Positions 21,724 through 31,285 of a stretch of DNA of 64,000 nt are shown here, piece after piece (the first letter of the stretch is position 1; the number at the start of each line of letters is the position of its first letter). The translations under genes were made by a program, and so were the position numbers. The stretch is from Pigmentiphaga sp. (GTDB lineage Bacteria > Pseudomonadota > Gammaproteobacteria > Burkholderiales > Burkholderiaceae_B), in assembly GCA_023228945.1 (NCBI GenBank), contig JALOAI010000009.1, positions 1 through 64,000 on the forward strand, written 5' to 3'. A model generated the notes under the pieces. That model did no database searches. It was not told the DNA's origin and worked only from the letters and a program-made list of their open reading frames with translations.

Positions 21724-23178
21724 TCAGCCGTCGGCGTCCTCCGGCAAGATGGCGTCGCCGCCCAGGGCCTGATAGAGCAAAACCTGATTGGCATAGCGCT
21801 CGAGCCGATTCTGCGCGCTGGCGAGTTCGGCCGCGCGCCGGCGCTCCTGCGCGTCTAGCCAGTCGCGCAGGGGTACCGCTCCCGAGCGGTAGCGTACCTC
21901 GTAGAGCCGCTCGGTGGCCAGGCTGGCCGCCAGGGATTCTTCTTGCAGCCGGCCCTGGGTGGCGAGCGCCTGGCGTGCCGATAGCGCATTCTCCACTTCC
22001 GCCAGCGCTTCGTACAGGGTTTGGCGGAAATTGACCACCGCCTCGGCATAGTCGGTTTCGGCGATGGCGGTGGTTTGCTGCATTTGCTGCCATTGCAGAA
22101 AGGGCAAGGTAAGCCCGGCGCCCAGCGCCGCCACGGGATTCTGCAACAGGTTGACCAGGGCGGTGCTGGCGCCGCCCAGCGAGCCGGTGAGGGAGAGCAC
22201 GGGATAGTAGGCCAGCCGCGTGGCGTCGCTTTCGGCGAGGGTCTGGCGCAGCCGAAGCTCGGCGGCGAGGAGGTCGGGGCGCCGCGACAGGAGTTCCGCG
22301 GGCAGGCCGGGGTCGACGGCCGGCAGCGGACGCTCCGGCAGTTGCTCTGGCACGGCCACGACATCGCCCGGCGGGCCGTCGAGCAGCACGGCCAGGGCGT
22401 TGAGGGTTTCGCGCCGTTGCTGATTCAGGCGGCTGAGCTGGCTTTCCTGGTCGAGGATGTTGCGTTCGGCCTCGGCCAGCTCCAGGCCCGAGACCGCGCC
22501 GGCATCGTACTGGCTTTGCACCAGGGCGCGGGTTTGCCGGGCGTAGTCGATGCTGGCCTCGCTGACGGCGATTTGCTGCCGCGTAAAGGCCGCCCGCCAG
22601 TAAAGATCGAGGGTGGTGCCGATCAGCAGCAGGCGGGTACTGCGCAGATCCTGGGCGCTGGCCGCGGCGGCCCAATCGGCGGCGTCGCGCTGGCTGGCCA
22701 GGCGGCCCCAGAGGTCAACCTCGTAATTCAGGCCCAGGTTCCATGAGTAGCTTGTGCTGCGCTCGCCGCCATCCAGCGGCCGATCGGTGCTGGCGCGGGT
22801 GGTGCCCGAGGCCACGGGGAACAGGTCGGTGCGCGCCAGGCCCGCTTGCAGCTGGGCGCGCCTCAGGCGCAGGCCCGCGGCGGCGAGGTCGTTGTTGCGC
22901 TCGAGCACGGTTTCGACCAGGCGATCCAGTGTGGGGTCGCCGAAGCGCTGCCACCAGGCGTCGGTGCGCTGGGCATCTCCGATATTGGCATCGCCGCCGC
23001 CGGTAGCGGCTTCGGCCCCGGTCTGCCATTCGGCGGGTACGTCGACGGCGGGAGCCACGTAAGGCGTTTGCAACATCGCGCCGCACCCGGCCAGCAGCAG
23101 CGCCATGAGCGCGCTGCCGGCCACGCGCACCGGGCGGCAGTAGATTCCGTGGGGTTTTGGCAGGCGGGGGAGGGACAT
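21724..23178 (-). CDS. NodT-type outer-membrane efflux lipoprotein
   Basis: A 484-residue TolC-superfamily outer-membrane factor of the NodT class. The signal peptide ends at a lipobox with Cys32 (LLLAGCGAM), so it is lipid-anchored. Typical features are DAWWQRFGDPTLDRLVE near the N-terminus, LSRRPDLLAAELRLRQ in the middle and the paired helical hairpins with Ala/Glu-rich periodicity. The ATG at 23178 lies eight bases past the macB stop. A TTG 12 bases upstream would overlap macB and is less likely. It completes a MacA-MacB-outer-membrane channel operon. Confidence 0.9.
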   Translation of the reverse strand: MSLPRLPKPHGIYCRPVRVAGSALMALLLAGCGAMLQTPYVAPAVDVPAEWQTGAEAATGGGDANIGDAQRTDAWWQRFGDPTLDRLVETVLERNNDLAAAGLRLRRAQLQAGLARTDLFPVASGTTRASTDRPLDGGERSTSYSWNLGLNYEVDLWGRLASQRDAADWAAAASAQDLRSTRLLLIGTTLDLYWRAAFTRQQIAVSEASIDYARQTRALVQSQYDAGAVSGLELAEAERNILDQESQLSRLNQQRRETLNALAVLLDGPPGDVVAVPEQLPERPLPAVDPGLPAELLSRRPDLLAAELRLRQTLAESDATRLAYYPVLSLTGSLGGASTALVNLLQNPVAALGAGLTLPFLQWQQMQQTTAIAETDYAEAVVNFRQTLYEALAEVENALSARQALATQGRLQEESLAASLATERLYEVRYRSGAVPLRDWLDAQERRRAAELASAQNRLERYANQVLLYQALGGDAILPEDADG

Positions 23179-23186
23179 GGGCAGGT

Positions 23187-25151
23187 TCAATCGCGGGCCA
23201 GGGCGTCCACCGGATCAAGCCGCGCGGCATTGCGCGCGGGCCAGAAGCCGAAGATCACCCCAATGATGGTGGAGCAGGCGAAGGCGGCGACCATCGATGC
23301 CGTGGAATAAATCATGCGGAAATCGGTGCTGAAGCGCTCGACGAGCACCCCTACGCCCAGCGCAAGGGCGATGCCCAGCACGCCGCCGAGCAGGCAAACG
23401 AGGACGGCTTCGATCAGGAATTGCAGCATGATGTCGTTCTGGCGGGCTCCGACGGCCATGCGCACGCCGATTTCCCGCGTGCGCTCGGTGACCGACACCA
23501 GCATGATGTTCATCACGCCGATGCCGCCCACGATCAGGGAGATGAGGGCGATGGCCGAAATCAACAAGGCCATGGTGGCGGTGGTGGCCTGGATGGTTTG
23601 GCGGATGCTGTCGGTATTGATGAGGAAGAAATCGCGCGTGCCGTGGCGGCGCGTCAGCAGTTCGTCGATGTACTGTTCGGCCTCGCTGGGAGCAACGTGG
23701 TCGGCCACGCGCACGGTGATGCCGCGTAGATAGCTTTGGCCGAGCATGCGGTGCATGACGGTGGTGTAAGGCAGCCACACATTGAGCGCATCGCTATTGC
23801 CGAAGGCGGCGGGCTTGTCGGCGGTGACGCCGATCACGCGGGCCGGCGTCTGGCCGAGCAGGATCACTTGCCCGAGCGGATCGACGTCGGGGCCGAACAG
23901 TGTGTTGCGGGTGTTGGGATCGATCACCACGTCTTGCGCCTGGCGGCGCACGCCGTCGTCGTCGAAGGCCACGCCCTCGGCGATGTCGTAGCCGCGCACA
24001 CGGAAAAACTGCGCGCCCACGCCGTTGATCGTGCCGTTGGCCGACACGTTGCGATGCCGCAGGCTGGCGCTGGTGGAGACCGTGGGCGTCACGCTGTCGA
24101 CATAGGGCTCGAAGGCCAGGGCGTCGGCATCGGCCGGGACCAGAGTCTGGATGCGCCCGGAGCGTTCATCGCCGAAGCCCCGCCCCGAGCGAATGTCGAT
24201 GGTGTTGGTGCCCATGGCGCTGATGCGCTCCAGCACCTGCTGGCTGGAGCCCGAGCCCAGCGCCACCATCGACACGACCGAAGCGATGCCGATGATGATG
24301 CCCAGCATGGTCAGGAAGGTGCGCAGGCGGTGGGCCGCCATGGCGACCAGCGCCATGTGCAGGGCTTCGCCCAGCCGGCCCAGCCACGCCGAAAGGAAGT
24401 TGCCGCGATCCCGCGACGGCGCGGTGGCCGTGGCGGCCGGACGCGCCTCGCCGCGGCGGCGGTCGTCGACGATCCGGCCGTCGTGGATCTCGATGATGCG
24501 TTCGGCAATATTGGCCACCTGCATATCGTGGGTGACGATGATCACCGTATGGCCCTCGGCGTGCAGTTCGCGCAGGATGGCCAGCACCTCGGCGCCGCTG
24601 TGGCTGTCGAGCGCACCGGTGGGTTCATCGGCGAGGATCACCTGGCCGCCATTGACCAGCGCGCGGGCGATACTCACTCGCTGTTGCTGTCCTCCCGAAA
24701 GTTGGCCGGGGCGGTAGTCGATGCGCTCGCCCAGCCCCAGGCGCCGCAGCAGGCCGGCGGCTCGTTCGCGCCGGCTGGCGCGGGCCTCGCCGGCATACAC
24801 GGCGGGAATCTCGACGTTGCCCAAGGCCGTCAGGTCGGACAGCAGATGGTAGCGCTGGAAAATGAAGCCGAAGTGTTCACGGCGGAGTTCGGCCAGCTCA
24901 TCGGGTCCAAGCTCGCGGGTGGCGCGCCCGGCTACCCGGTACTCGCCGCGGGTGGGACGGTCGAGGCAGCCGAGGATGTTCATCAACGTCGATTTGCCCG
25001 AACCCGAGGCGCCGACGATGGCAACCATCTCGCCGGCTTCGATGCTCAGGTTGACGTCCTGCAGCACGGCAACGGTCTGGTCTCCCGCGCTGAATTCACG
25101 GTACAGATGGCGCAGCTCCAGCAGCGGCAAGCGGGAAGGGGCCTGGTTCAT
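23187..25151 (-). CDS. macB: MacB-type ABC transporter (ATPase-permease fusion)
   Basis: A 654-residue inner-membrane mechanotransmission ABC transporter. The N-terminal ATPase has Walker A GASGSGKST (residues 47-55), the LSGGQQQRVSIARAL signature and Walker B ILADEPTGALD. The C-terminal half has a first helix near residue 285, a large periplasmic domain and three helices at the end. Such pumps expel macrolides, peptides or siderophores through a TolC-like channel, driven by cytosolic ATP. The start at 25151 has a GGAG site. It is flanked by macA (20 bp upstream) and the NodT gene. The substrate is not predictable. Confidence 0.92.
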   Translation of the reverse strand: MNQAPSRLPLLELRHLYREFSAGDQTVAVLQDVNLSIEAGEMVAIVGASGSGKSTLMNILGCLDRPTRGEYRVAGRATRELGPDELAELRREHFGFIFQRYHLLSDLTALGNVEIPAVYAGEARASRRERAAGLLRRLGLGERIDYRPGQLSGGQQQRVSIARALVNGGQVILADEPTGALDSHSGAEVLAILRELHAEGHTVIIVTHDMQVANIAERIIEIHDGRIVDDRRRGEARPAATATAPSRDRGNFLSAWLGRLGEALHMALVAMAAHRLRTFLTMLGIIIGIASVVSMVALGSGSSQQVLERISAMGTNTIDIRSGRGFGDERSGRIQTLVPADADALAFEPYVDSVTPTVSTSASLRHRNVSANGTINGVGAQFFRVRGYDIAEGVAFDDDGVRRQAQDVVIDPNTRNTLFGPDVDPLGQVILLGQTPARVIGVTADKPAAFGNSDALNVWLPYTTVMHRMLGQSYLRGITVRVADHVAPSEAEQYIDELLTRRHGTRDFFLINTDSIRQTIQATTATMALLISAIALISLIVGGIGVMNIMLVSVTERTREIGVRMAVGARQNDIMLQFLIEAVLVCLLGGVLGIALALGVGVLVERFSTDFRMIYSTASMVAAFACSTIIGVIFGFWPARNAARLDPVDALARD

Positions 25152-25171
25152 GGCTAGCTCCGGCACGCCGC

Positions 25172-26449
25172 TTACATGCGCAGGCCGGGCATCCGTGGCC
25201 TTTGGCCCGGGCCCTGGCCGGTGGCCGCCAAGGGGCTGCCGCTGCCGATGACGACCTTCTCGCCCAGCTCCAGGCCGCTGAGCACCTGCACATTGATGTT
25301 GTTGTCGATACCGGTGCGTACTTCGCGGGCTTCGATGGCGCCGGCCGGGGTGAGCACGCGCACCGTGGCGGGGCGTCCCGGCGCACGGGCGCCGCCAGCG
25401 CCAACCGCGGCTGCGGCACCACGCGGGCCCCGGGGCGCTGTGCGCTGCACCGCCGAAGCCGGCACCAGCAAGGTGTCTGTGGCCTGCTCCAGCACGATAT
25501 TGACCTGCGCCGTCATGCCGATGCGCAGCAGGCCGTCGGGGTTGTCGATGTCGAACATTCCGTTGTAGTACACCGCGGAGCTGCTGGACGAGCTGGTACT
25601 GCTGCTACTGGAAGACGACGAGGATTCGGTGGCGATGGAGTCGGGAGCGGGCTCGACCGATCGCAATGTGGCATGGAAGCGCCGGTCGGGATCGCCCAGG
25701 ATGGAAAAATACACCGGCATGCCGGCGCGTACGCGTATGACGTCGGCCTCCGAAATCTGGGCTTTGACGGTAAGCGTATCGAGTTGGGCAAGACGAATGA
25801 TGGTGGGCGCTTGTTGGTTGGCATTGAGCGTTTGGCCTTCGCGCGCGATCACCGCCACCACGGTGCCGTCCATCGGCGCCGTAATGCGGGTGTAGCCGAG
25901 GTTGACCCTGGCCGTATCCACCGAGATCTCGGCCTGTGCGAGTTCGGCTTCGAGCACGGCGATCTGAGCCTGCAGGGTGGCGTAGCTGGCTTCGGCGGCC
26001 TCGAAGGCCTGCCGGGAGCTGGCATTTTGTGCCAACATTTGACGCTGGCGCTCGAACTCCAGGCGCGCCTGCTTGAGGGCGGCCTGCTCCGCCGCGCGCC
26101 GGGCATGGATGGCTTTGAGCGCGGCCTCGGCATTGCGCAGGGCGTTCTGCTGAGTCATCGAGTCGATCTCGGCCACCAGGTCTCCTTGCTTCACGCGATC
26201 TCCCAGTTCGACCGCCAGATGCTTCAATTGGCCCGAGGCCTGGGCGCCGACGCTGACCAACTGCGCCGCTTCCAGCTCGCCGGCGGCGAGCACCGTGTTC
26301 TCGATCGTGCCGCGGCGTACCTCGGCGGTGGTCGGTGGCGGCGGTGCTTCCGGGCGGAAGAATGCGTAGCGAACGCCCAAGACGATGGCGATCAGCAAGC
26401 CGATCAGGAGAAGATAGCGAAGCGCCCGGGATCTGGCGGTTTTCTGCAT
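25172..26449 (-). CDS. macA: MacA-type periplasmic adaptor
   Basis: A 425-residue membrane-fusion protein linking MacB to the outer-membrane channel. Residues 10-27 form the membrane anchor. The lipoyl half-motifs are near VSVGAQASGQLKHLAV and GYTRITAPMDGTVV. A coiled-coil hairpin spans about residues 97-180. A run of 15 serines broken by one threonine (residues 276-291) is inserted between barrel-domain strands and is unusual for the family. It has the same orientation as the other pump genes, and a Spy-like gene lies upstream, so a common envelope-stress regulation is plausible. Confidence 0.92.
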   Translation of the reverse strand: MQKTARSRALRYLLLIGLLIAIVLGVRYAFFRPEAPPPPTTAEVRRGTIENTVLAAGELEAAQLVSVGAQASGQLKHLAVELGDRVKQGDLVAEIDSMTQQNALRNAEAALKAIHARRAAEQAALKQARLEFERQRQMLAQNASSRQAFEAAEASYATLQAQIAVLEAELAQAEISVDTARVNLGYTRITAPMDGTVVAVIAREGQTLNANQQAPTIIRLAQLDTLTVKAQISEADVIRVRAGMPVYFSILGDPDRRFHATLRSVEPAPDSIATESSSSSSSSSTSSSSSSAVYYNGMFDIDNPDGLLRIGMTAQVNIVLEQATDTLLVPASAVQRTAPRGPRGAAAAVGAGGARAPGRPATVRVLTPAGAIEAREVRTGIDNNINVQVLSGLELGEKVVIGSGSPLAATGQGPGQRPRMPGLRM

Positions 26450-26586
26450 TCTGTATGGCCGGTGGAAAGGCGGAGCTGGGAAAGGGCAACGAGGAGAGGG
26501 GACCGGACGCCAGGCCCGCGGTTCGCGGATGGCGCCGGTCCGTTCTCATGCGGCCGCATCAGGGGCTGGCCGCGGAAGCGCAGCGA

Positions 26587-27183
26587 TTATCGCATCGGCC
26601 GCGGAGCATCGCCGGCGCCGCCCGGACCCTGGCGGCCTCCGGGATGGTGCTGGCCCGCCCGGGCGTGCAGGCGTTCCGCCTTGGCGCGCTGCTCAGGCGT
26701 GAACAGCGCCATGGTATCGGCCTGCAGTTTGGCCCGCAGCACCAGGAGCTTGGCGCGGGCATCCGACGATCCCTTGGCCAGTTCACGGGCGGCGGACTCG
26801 TCGAACTTGCCACCGCGAACCATGTCTTGCAGCTCGCGTTCGTAACCCCCGGCTTCCTTCATCAGCTTGCGCAGCTCGGGCGCGGCGGCGTGGCGTAGCG
26901 AAAACATCTTGTCTTTCTGCTCGTCGGTCAGGTCGAGTGCGCGCCAGGCATGGCGGGGGCCGCGATCGCCATGGGCCCAGCGCTTGCCGTCGTGGCGTGA
27001 TTCGGCCCGATGCGCGGCGGCGCGGCGTGGACTATGGCCGCGCGCCTCATCGGCGGCTTTGCCTTGAGCGGCGGCGGGCGCCTCGGCGGCGGCCGCAGGA
27101 GCGGCGGGCTGGGCCCAGGCGGCGGTGCCGCCGAGGGCGAGGCCCGAGGCCAGGGCAATGGCGGCGAGTCGGAAGGTCTTCAT
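26587..27183 (-). CDS. Spy/CpxP family periplasmic protein
   Basis: A 198-residue periplasmic protein with a clear signal peptide (about residues 1-24, ending AAWA). A low-complexity Ala/His/Arg linker follows, then a helical domain with the LTxxQ-like repeats ALDLTDEQKDKM and ALFTPEQRAKAERLHARAG. Spy and CpxP are chaperone or sensor proteins of the envelope stress response. The Gly/His-rich tail (HHPGGRQGPGG) might bind metal. It lies 137 bp upstream of macA on the same strand and could be the first gene of the efflux operon. Confidence 0.82.
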   Translation of the reverse strand: MKTFRLAAIALASGLALGGTAAWAQPAAPAAAAEAPAAAQGKAADEARGHSPRRAAAHRAESRHDGKRWAHGDRGPRHAWRALDLTDEQKDKMFSLRHAAAPELRKLMKEAGGYERELQDMVRGGKFDESAARELAKGSSDARAKLLVLRAKLQADTMALFTPEQRAKAERLHARAGQHHPGGRQGPGGAGDAPRPMR

Positions 27184-27394
27184 GGTTGGTCTCCTGTTCA
27201 GGATCGAAGGGCCGGCGATGCAGGATGACCGCCGATGACTGGAGATTACGCACCGACCTTGAGGGAAATATGGTTGAAATGGGTAGAAATTGTGGAGAAT
27301 GGCGGGCGCCCAAACTTGGGGCGCGATGCCATGCCGTCAGGCCGGCACGGCGGATGCTACCGTGCCATAGGCCAACATCCAGAAGCGAGGAAGC

Positions 27395-29035
27395 ATGCCG
27401 ACACCCACGGAATCCAAGGTAGATGAGGCCATGGCCGCGTGGCGCCAGGTGCTCGGAGGCGATCGGGTCCTGGCCGGCGAGGCCGCGCAGGCGTTCGCTC
27501 AATGTACGTCGGGCACCTGGCGTCATGTGGTTGCGTATCTCAAGGCACGTTGTACCCAGGATATCGTGGCGGCGCTGGCGGTGGCGAGGCAATACGGTAT
27601 CCCGCTCTACCCCGTGAGCACCGGGCACAACTGGGGACTCGGCTCGAGCATCCCGGTGCGTGACGGCTGCGCCATCCTGTCGCTCGCCGATATGGCCGAA
27701 ATCGAAGCGTTCGACGAACGCCTGGGCCTGCTGATCATTCAGCCCGGCGTGACGCAAGCCCGGCTCGCGCGCTTCCTCGCGGAAAGAAACCTCCCCTACC
27801 TGGTACCCGTGACGGGTGCCGGGCCCGACTGCAGCTTGCTCGGCAATGCCCTGGAGCGCGGCAGTTTCATGACACCGCACGCCGATCATTTCGCAGCGGT
27901 GACCCGCCTGGAAGCGGTCTTGCCCAACGGCGAGATCTATCGCGGTAGTCTGGATGCCCTGGGGGCCACATGCTCCGCCGCCCCTCACAAATGGGGCTGC
28001 GGCCCCTATTTCGATGGCCTGTTCTCCCAAGGCAATCTGGGCATCGTCACGCGTATGACGCTGATGCTGGCCCCCAGGCCGGAGCGCATCGAGGCGTTCG
28101 CCTTCACGGCGGCCGAGGACGGACAGCTGGAGGGCATCATCGACGCCACGCGCGAGATCCTGAAAGGCCTTCCCGGCGTCTCAACCGGCGTGTCGATGAT
28201 AGACCGGCAACGCTCCGTGGCGGGCGCTATTTCCTATCCCGACGAGTTCGCGGCGCGTGGCGTGGCCATCCCCGAGGCCTACATTCAGCGCGTGGCGCGC
28301 GAACGCAATATCCCGGCCTGGAGCGGCTACGGTTCGCTCTATGGCGATCCGGGCGTCGTACGTGCCGCCCGGGCCCTCGTGCGCAAGCGACTGGCAGGGC
28401 GCGTGCAGCAATTGGTGTTCATGGATCGGCGCAAAGCTCAATGGGCTTCGCGATTCTTGTCTCTCCTGCCACGGGCACTTTCCGCCAATCATCTCGACCA
28501 GTTGGAACAAATACAAACCGCCTTGTCGTTTCTGCAGGGCCAGCCCAACGAGCAAGGCCTGAAAATGGCCTACTGGCGCTCGGGCCGAGGCGCGGCGCAG
28601 GGGCCGCTGAATCCCGCGCGGGACGGTTGCGGCCTGATCTGGTACCTGCCGGTGGTGCCCATGATTCCCGAGGTGGTGCGCGCCTATGTACAGATGGTGC
28701 ATCGGGTGTGCCGCAAGCATGACATCAATCCGCTCGTCCAGCTCAACACGATGAACGCGCTCTGCATCGACGGCACCCTGCCCATCCTGTTCGACCGCAA
28801 CAATCCGCGCGAGCGCGACGCGGCCCACGCCTGCCATGCCGAGCTGATGGAGGCCGGCAGACGGATCGGCATCTTTCCGTACCGCTTGGGTGTGGACGAC
28901 ATGGCCGCCGCCACTTCCACCGGGTCCGCGTTCTGGCGATTGGCTGCCGCCATCAAATCGGCGGTCGATCCGCAGGGCATTGTGGCGCCCGGGCGCTATA
29001 GCCCTCCCCCGAGATCGAGTGCCGAGACCTGCTGA
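27395..29035 (+). CDS. FAD-binding oxidoreductase of the vanillyl-alcohol oxidase/4-cresol dehydrogenase family
   Basis: A 546-residue flavoprotein with a PCMH-type FAD domain. The binding motif region is LYPVSTGHNWGLGSSIPVRDGC (around residues 70-90). LIIQPGVTQARLARFLAE and VPVTGAGPDCSLLGNALERG follow, the latter being the variant of the p-cresol methylhydroxylase stretch. The C-terminal half forms the cap over the phenolic substrate. Such enzymes oxidise para-alkyl phenols or vanillyl-type alcohols. A GAGGAA site precedes the ATG. No cytochrome partner gene lies beside it, so it could be an oxidase. The substrate is unknown. Confidence 0.82.
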   Translation: MPTPTESKVDEAMAAWRQVLGGDRVLAGEAAQAFAQCTSGTWRHVVAYLKARCTQDIVAALAVARQYGIPLYPVSTGHNWGLGSSIPVRDGCAILSLADMAEIEAFDERLGLLIIQPGVTQARLARFLAERNLPYLVPVTGAGPDCSLLGNALERGSFMTPHADHFAAVTRLEAVLPNGEIYRGSLDALGATCSAAPHKWGCGPYFDGLFSQGNLGIVTRMTLMLAPRPERIEAFAFTAAEDGQLEGIIDATREILKGLPGVSTGVSMIDRQRSVAGAISYPDEFAARGVAIPEAYIQRVARERNIPAWSGYGSLYGDPGVVRAARALVRKRLAGRVQQLVFMDRRKAQWASRFLSLLPRALSANHLDQLEQIQTALSFLQGQPNEQGLKMAYWRSGRGAAQGPLNPARDGCGLIWYLPVVPMIPEVVRAYVQMVHRVCRKHDINPLVQLNTMNALCIDGTLPILFDRNNPRERDAAHACHAELMEAGRRIGIFPYRLGVDDMAAATSTGSAFWRLAAAIKSAVDPQGIVAPGRYSPPPRSSAETC

Positions 29036-29083
29036 AGCGAAGAGCGTGGGCGACGGCTTGTGTGTCGTTTGTGCCTGGAAGGG

Positions 29084-29716
29084 TCAGGCTCCAGGGCGGG
29101 GCGTGTCCGCGGAGGGCCGCTGAAATCTCGCGCGGGCCTCGTCCACAAGAGGCCTGATGACACACTCCTCGGCGTGGTCATTGATCAACCCCATCGCTTG
29201 CATCAAGGCATAAACCGTGGTGGGGCCAACAAACTTCCAACCCAGCTTCTTCAGCGCCTTCGAAAGGGCCATCGATTCAGCGGAGGTGGACACCGTCTGG
29301 GGCGGCGCCAATCGATCGGCGTCGGGCTCGTAGCGCCAAAAGAATGCCGCCAGCGAGCCCTCGCTCGCGACCATCTCGCGCGCGAGGCGTGCGTTGTGGA
29401 TCACCGCTTCGATCTTGCCGCGATGGCGCACGATGCCCGGGTCTTGCAGCAGGCGGTCCACGTCGGTGTCGGAGAAACCGGCGACCCGATCGAAGTCGAA
29501 ACCGTGGAAGGCGGTGCGGAAGTTCTCTCGCTTGGCCAGGATGGTGCGCCAGCTCAGGCCCGATTGAAATCCTTCCAGGCTCACCTTCTCGAACAGGCGG
29601 TGGTCGTCGTCCACCGGAAAACCCCACTCGGTGTCGTGATAGTGCAAGAACTCCGGGGTTGCCGCGCACCAGCGGCAGCGGGGGCGGCCGTCGGGGGCGG
29701 GGAGGGTTGTGGTCAT
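29084..29716 (-). CDS. tag: DNA-3-methyladenine glycosylase I
   Basis: A 210-residue base-excision repair enzyme that removes 3-methyladenine. The zinc-binding N-terminus (RCRWCAATPEFLHYHDTEWG) and the C-terminal pair (NDHAEECVIRP) supply the Cys/His ligands. The substrate-pocket segment WRTILAKRENFRTAFHGFD and the helix-hairpin-helix DPGIVRHRGKIEAVIHNA are intact. The start at 29716 fits the family; two in-frame ATGs upstream would add an unrelated extension. It is a single gene with no operon partner. Confidence 0.93.
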   Translation of the reverse strand: MTTTLPAPDGRPRCRWCAATPEFLHYHDTEWGFPVDDDHRLFEKVSLEGFQSGLSWRTILAKRENFRTAFHGFDFDRVAGFSDTDVDRLLQDPGIVRHRGKIEAVIHNARLAREMVASEGSLAAFFWRYEPDADRLAPPQTVSTSAESMALSKALKKLGWKFVGPTTVYALMQAMGLINDHAEECVIRPLVDEARARFQRPSADTPRPGA

Positions 29717-29845
29717 TTGCGCCTTCTTCAGGAGTGAAAGGATGCCCATGTGCGAGGTTGGGCTTTGAGCTAGCCTGGCAGTAGGCGCGGTTTTTGGCAA
29801 GTGGGGCATTGTCTCGCTGGCAATCCAGCCGAACCAACCCAGTTC

Positions 29846-31270
29846 CTAAAACAAAGGCTCCCGCCAAACCACCTCCCTGGGCGTAATCCCCTCTCGTATC
29901 GCCCGGGCCGCGGCATGCCCGGCAATCTCCCCCGTCTGTGTGCACCAGGGAAAATTACGCATCACCATGAAGATGGTTTCAAAGGTGAAGGAGAGTGACG
30001 CGCCGGTGAGCAGCATATTGCACACGCCTTTCGGCAGAAAGCAGCGGTAAGGCACTTCGAACGTATACCGGGTATAGGCATCCCAGAAAAACGTTTTGGT
30101 CATGGGGCGGGTCACCGCGTCGGGGAAGCGCCGCTGTTGCCGGGCATCGTCGATCGAGAACACATATTCGCCGATCGGATGGCGGCCGTCGCGTACGCCC
30201 ACGTAGCGGCCCACATGGGTAATGAAGGCATCTTCGAAGCCTGGAACGTACTTGACCAGAAACCGGCTCTCGGCGTCGATCAGGCGGCGCAGTTCCCGCT
30301 TGGCGCGGGAGGCGTGGGCCGCATCGTCGTCCATGTGCAAGGCCCACTCGTAGGGCACGTTCTGCCAGAGGATGAAAGTACCGGGCCCTTGGATGGGGCT
30401 CATGTCCACCGTGGGATGGCCGATGTAGTGATCCCCGTAAACGCCTTGCGCGGCCAGTCTCGGCCGATACAAATCGGGTGGAATATCTCCAGCTGCCCGG
30501 GCGGCATTGATCAGCTTGCTGAGACTGGGGTCGTTCTCCCGCCGTTGATACGCGGCGGTGGCGGCGAAATCGATGCCGCTCATGATCCAGAGCAGGCCGC
30601 CGGGAATCGGCCGGTTCACGGGATCGGTCTCGATGGTTTCGGGTTGCCGCCCCCCGCCCCGTACGAAAGGAGCGCCACTGCGCGCCACCAGTTCGGCGGT
30701 GCCGGTGCCCTCGATGAAAATCCGGCCGCTGATCGCCTGCAGCCCTTCCACGGTGTCGATGATCACCTGGCTGATGCGCTGCTCTTCACCCTGGGACTCC
30801 AGCCGCACGTCGACGAAATTGGCGCCATAGAACGTATGCACGCCGGCTTCTTCCAGCATCCGGACCATGACGTTGCCAGCGCTCTCGGGGTTGAAAGACG
30901 CGCGGCGGAACGGGCTGCCCGGAGGCAGGTAGTAATCGTAATGGGAGAGCGGGTTGCCAGCCCAATCGGGGAGGACGGTCTCATCGGCAATATAGATGCA
31001 GTTCTCTTGTGCGAAGCGCTCCATCAGCTCGGTGTGGATGCCGCCCACGCCGGTATTCGCGGCGCCTTGCAAGCCCGAGGTGTGGACTCCGCCGGGCATG
31101 TCGAACTTCTCGATCAGGATGACGCTGCAGCCGTCGCGCCTGGCTCGCAAGGCGGCGGCAAAGCCGCCGGGGCCGCCGCCGACGACAACGACGTCGGCTT
31201 CGGCGACGACGGGAATGCCGTCGCGGGTTCCGGCGATGGCAGTCTTGGTGGAATGCATGGGATAGCTCAT
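29846..31270 (-). CDS. FAD-dependent oxidoreductase (fumarate reductase/FixC-like)
   Basis: A 474-residue flavoprotein of the FAD-dependent oxidoreductase superfamily (PF12831-like). The Rossmann motif is VVVVGGGPGGFAAALRA (residues 27-43), followed by EKFDMPGGVHTSGLQGAANTG. FIEGTGTAELVARSGAPF marks the second FAD contact, and the C-terminus has NMLLTGASLSFTFETI. The natural electron donor is unknown. It starts 15 bp after a Bug receptor gene on the same strand and is divergent from an IclR regulator. This suggests an imported organic acid is oxidised in the cytosol under IclR control. Confidence 0.85.
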   Translation of the reverse strand: MSYPMHSTKTAIAGTRDGIPVVAEADVVVVGGGPGGFAAALRARRDGCSVILIEKFDMPGGVHTSGLQGAANTGVGGIHTELMERFAQENCIYIADETVLPDWAGNPLSHYDYYLPPGSPFRRASFNPESAGNVMVRMLEEAGVHTFYGANFVDVRLESQGEEQRISQVIIDTVEGLQAISGRIFIEGTGTAELVARSGAPFVRGGGRQPETIETDPVNRPIPGGLLWIMSGIDFAATAAYQRRENDPSLSKLINAARAAGDIPPDLYRPRLAAQGVYGDHYIGHPTVDMSPIQGPGTFILWQNVPYEWALHMDDDAAHASRAKRELRRLIDAESRFLVKYVPGFEDAFITHVGRYVGVRDGRHPIGEYVFSIDDARQQRRFPDAVTRPMTKTFFWDAYTRYTFEVPYRCFLPKGVCNMLLTGASLSFTFETIFMVMRNFPWCTQTGEIAGHAAARAIREGITPREVVWREPLF

Positions 31271-31285
31271 GAGGTGGGGAGAGGG

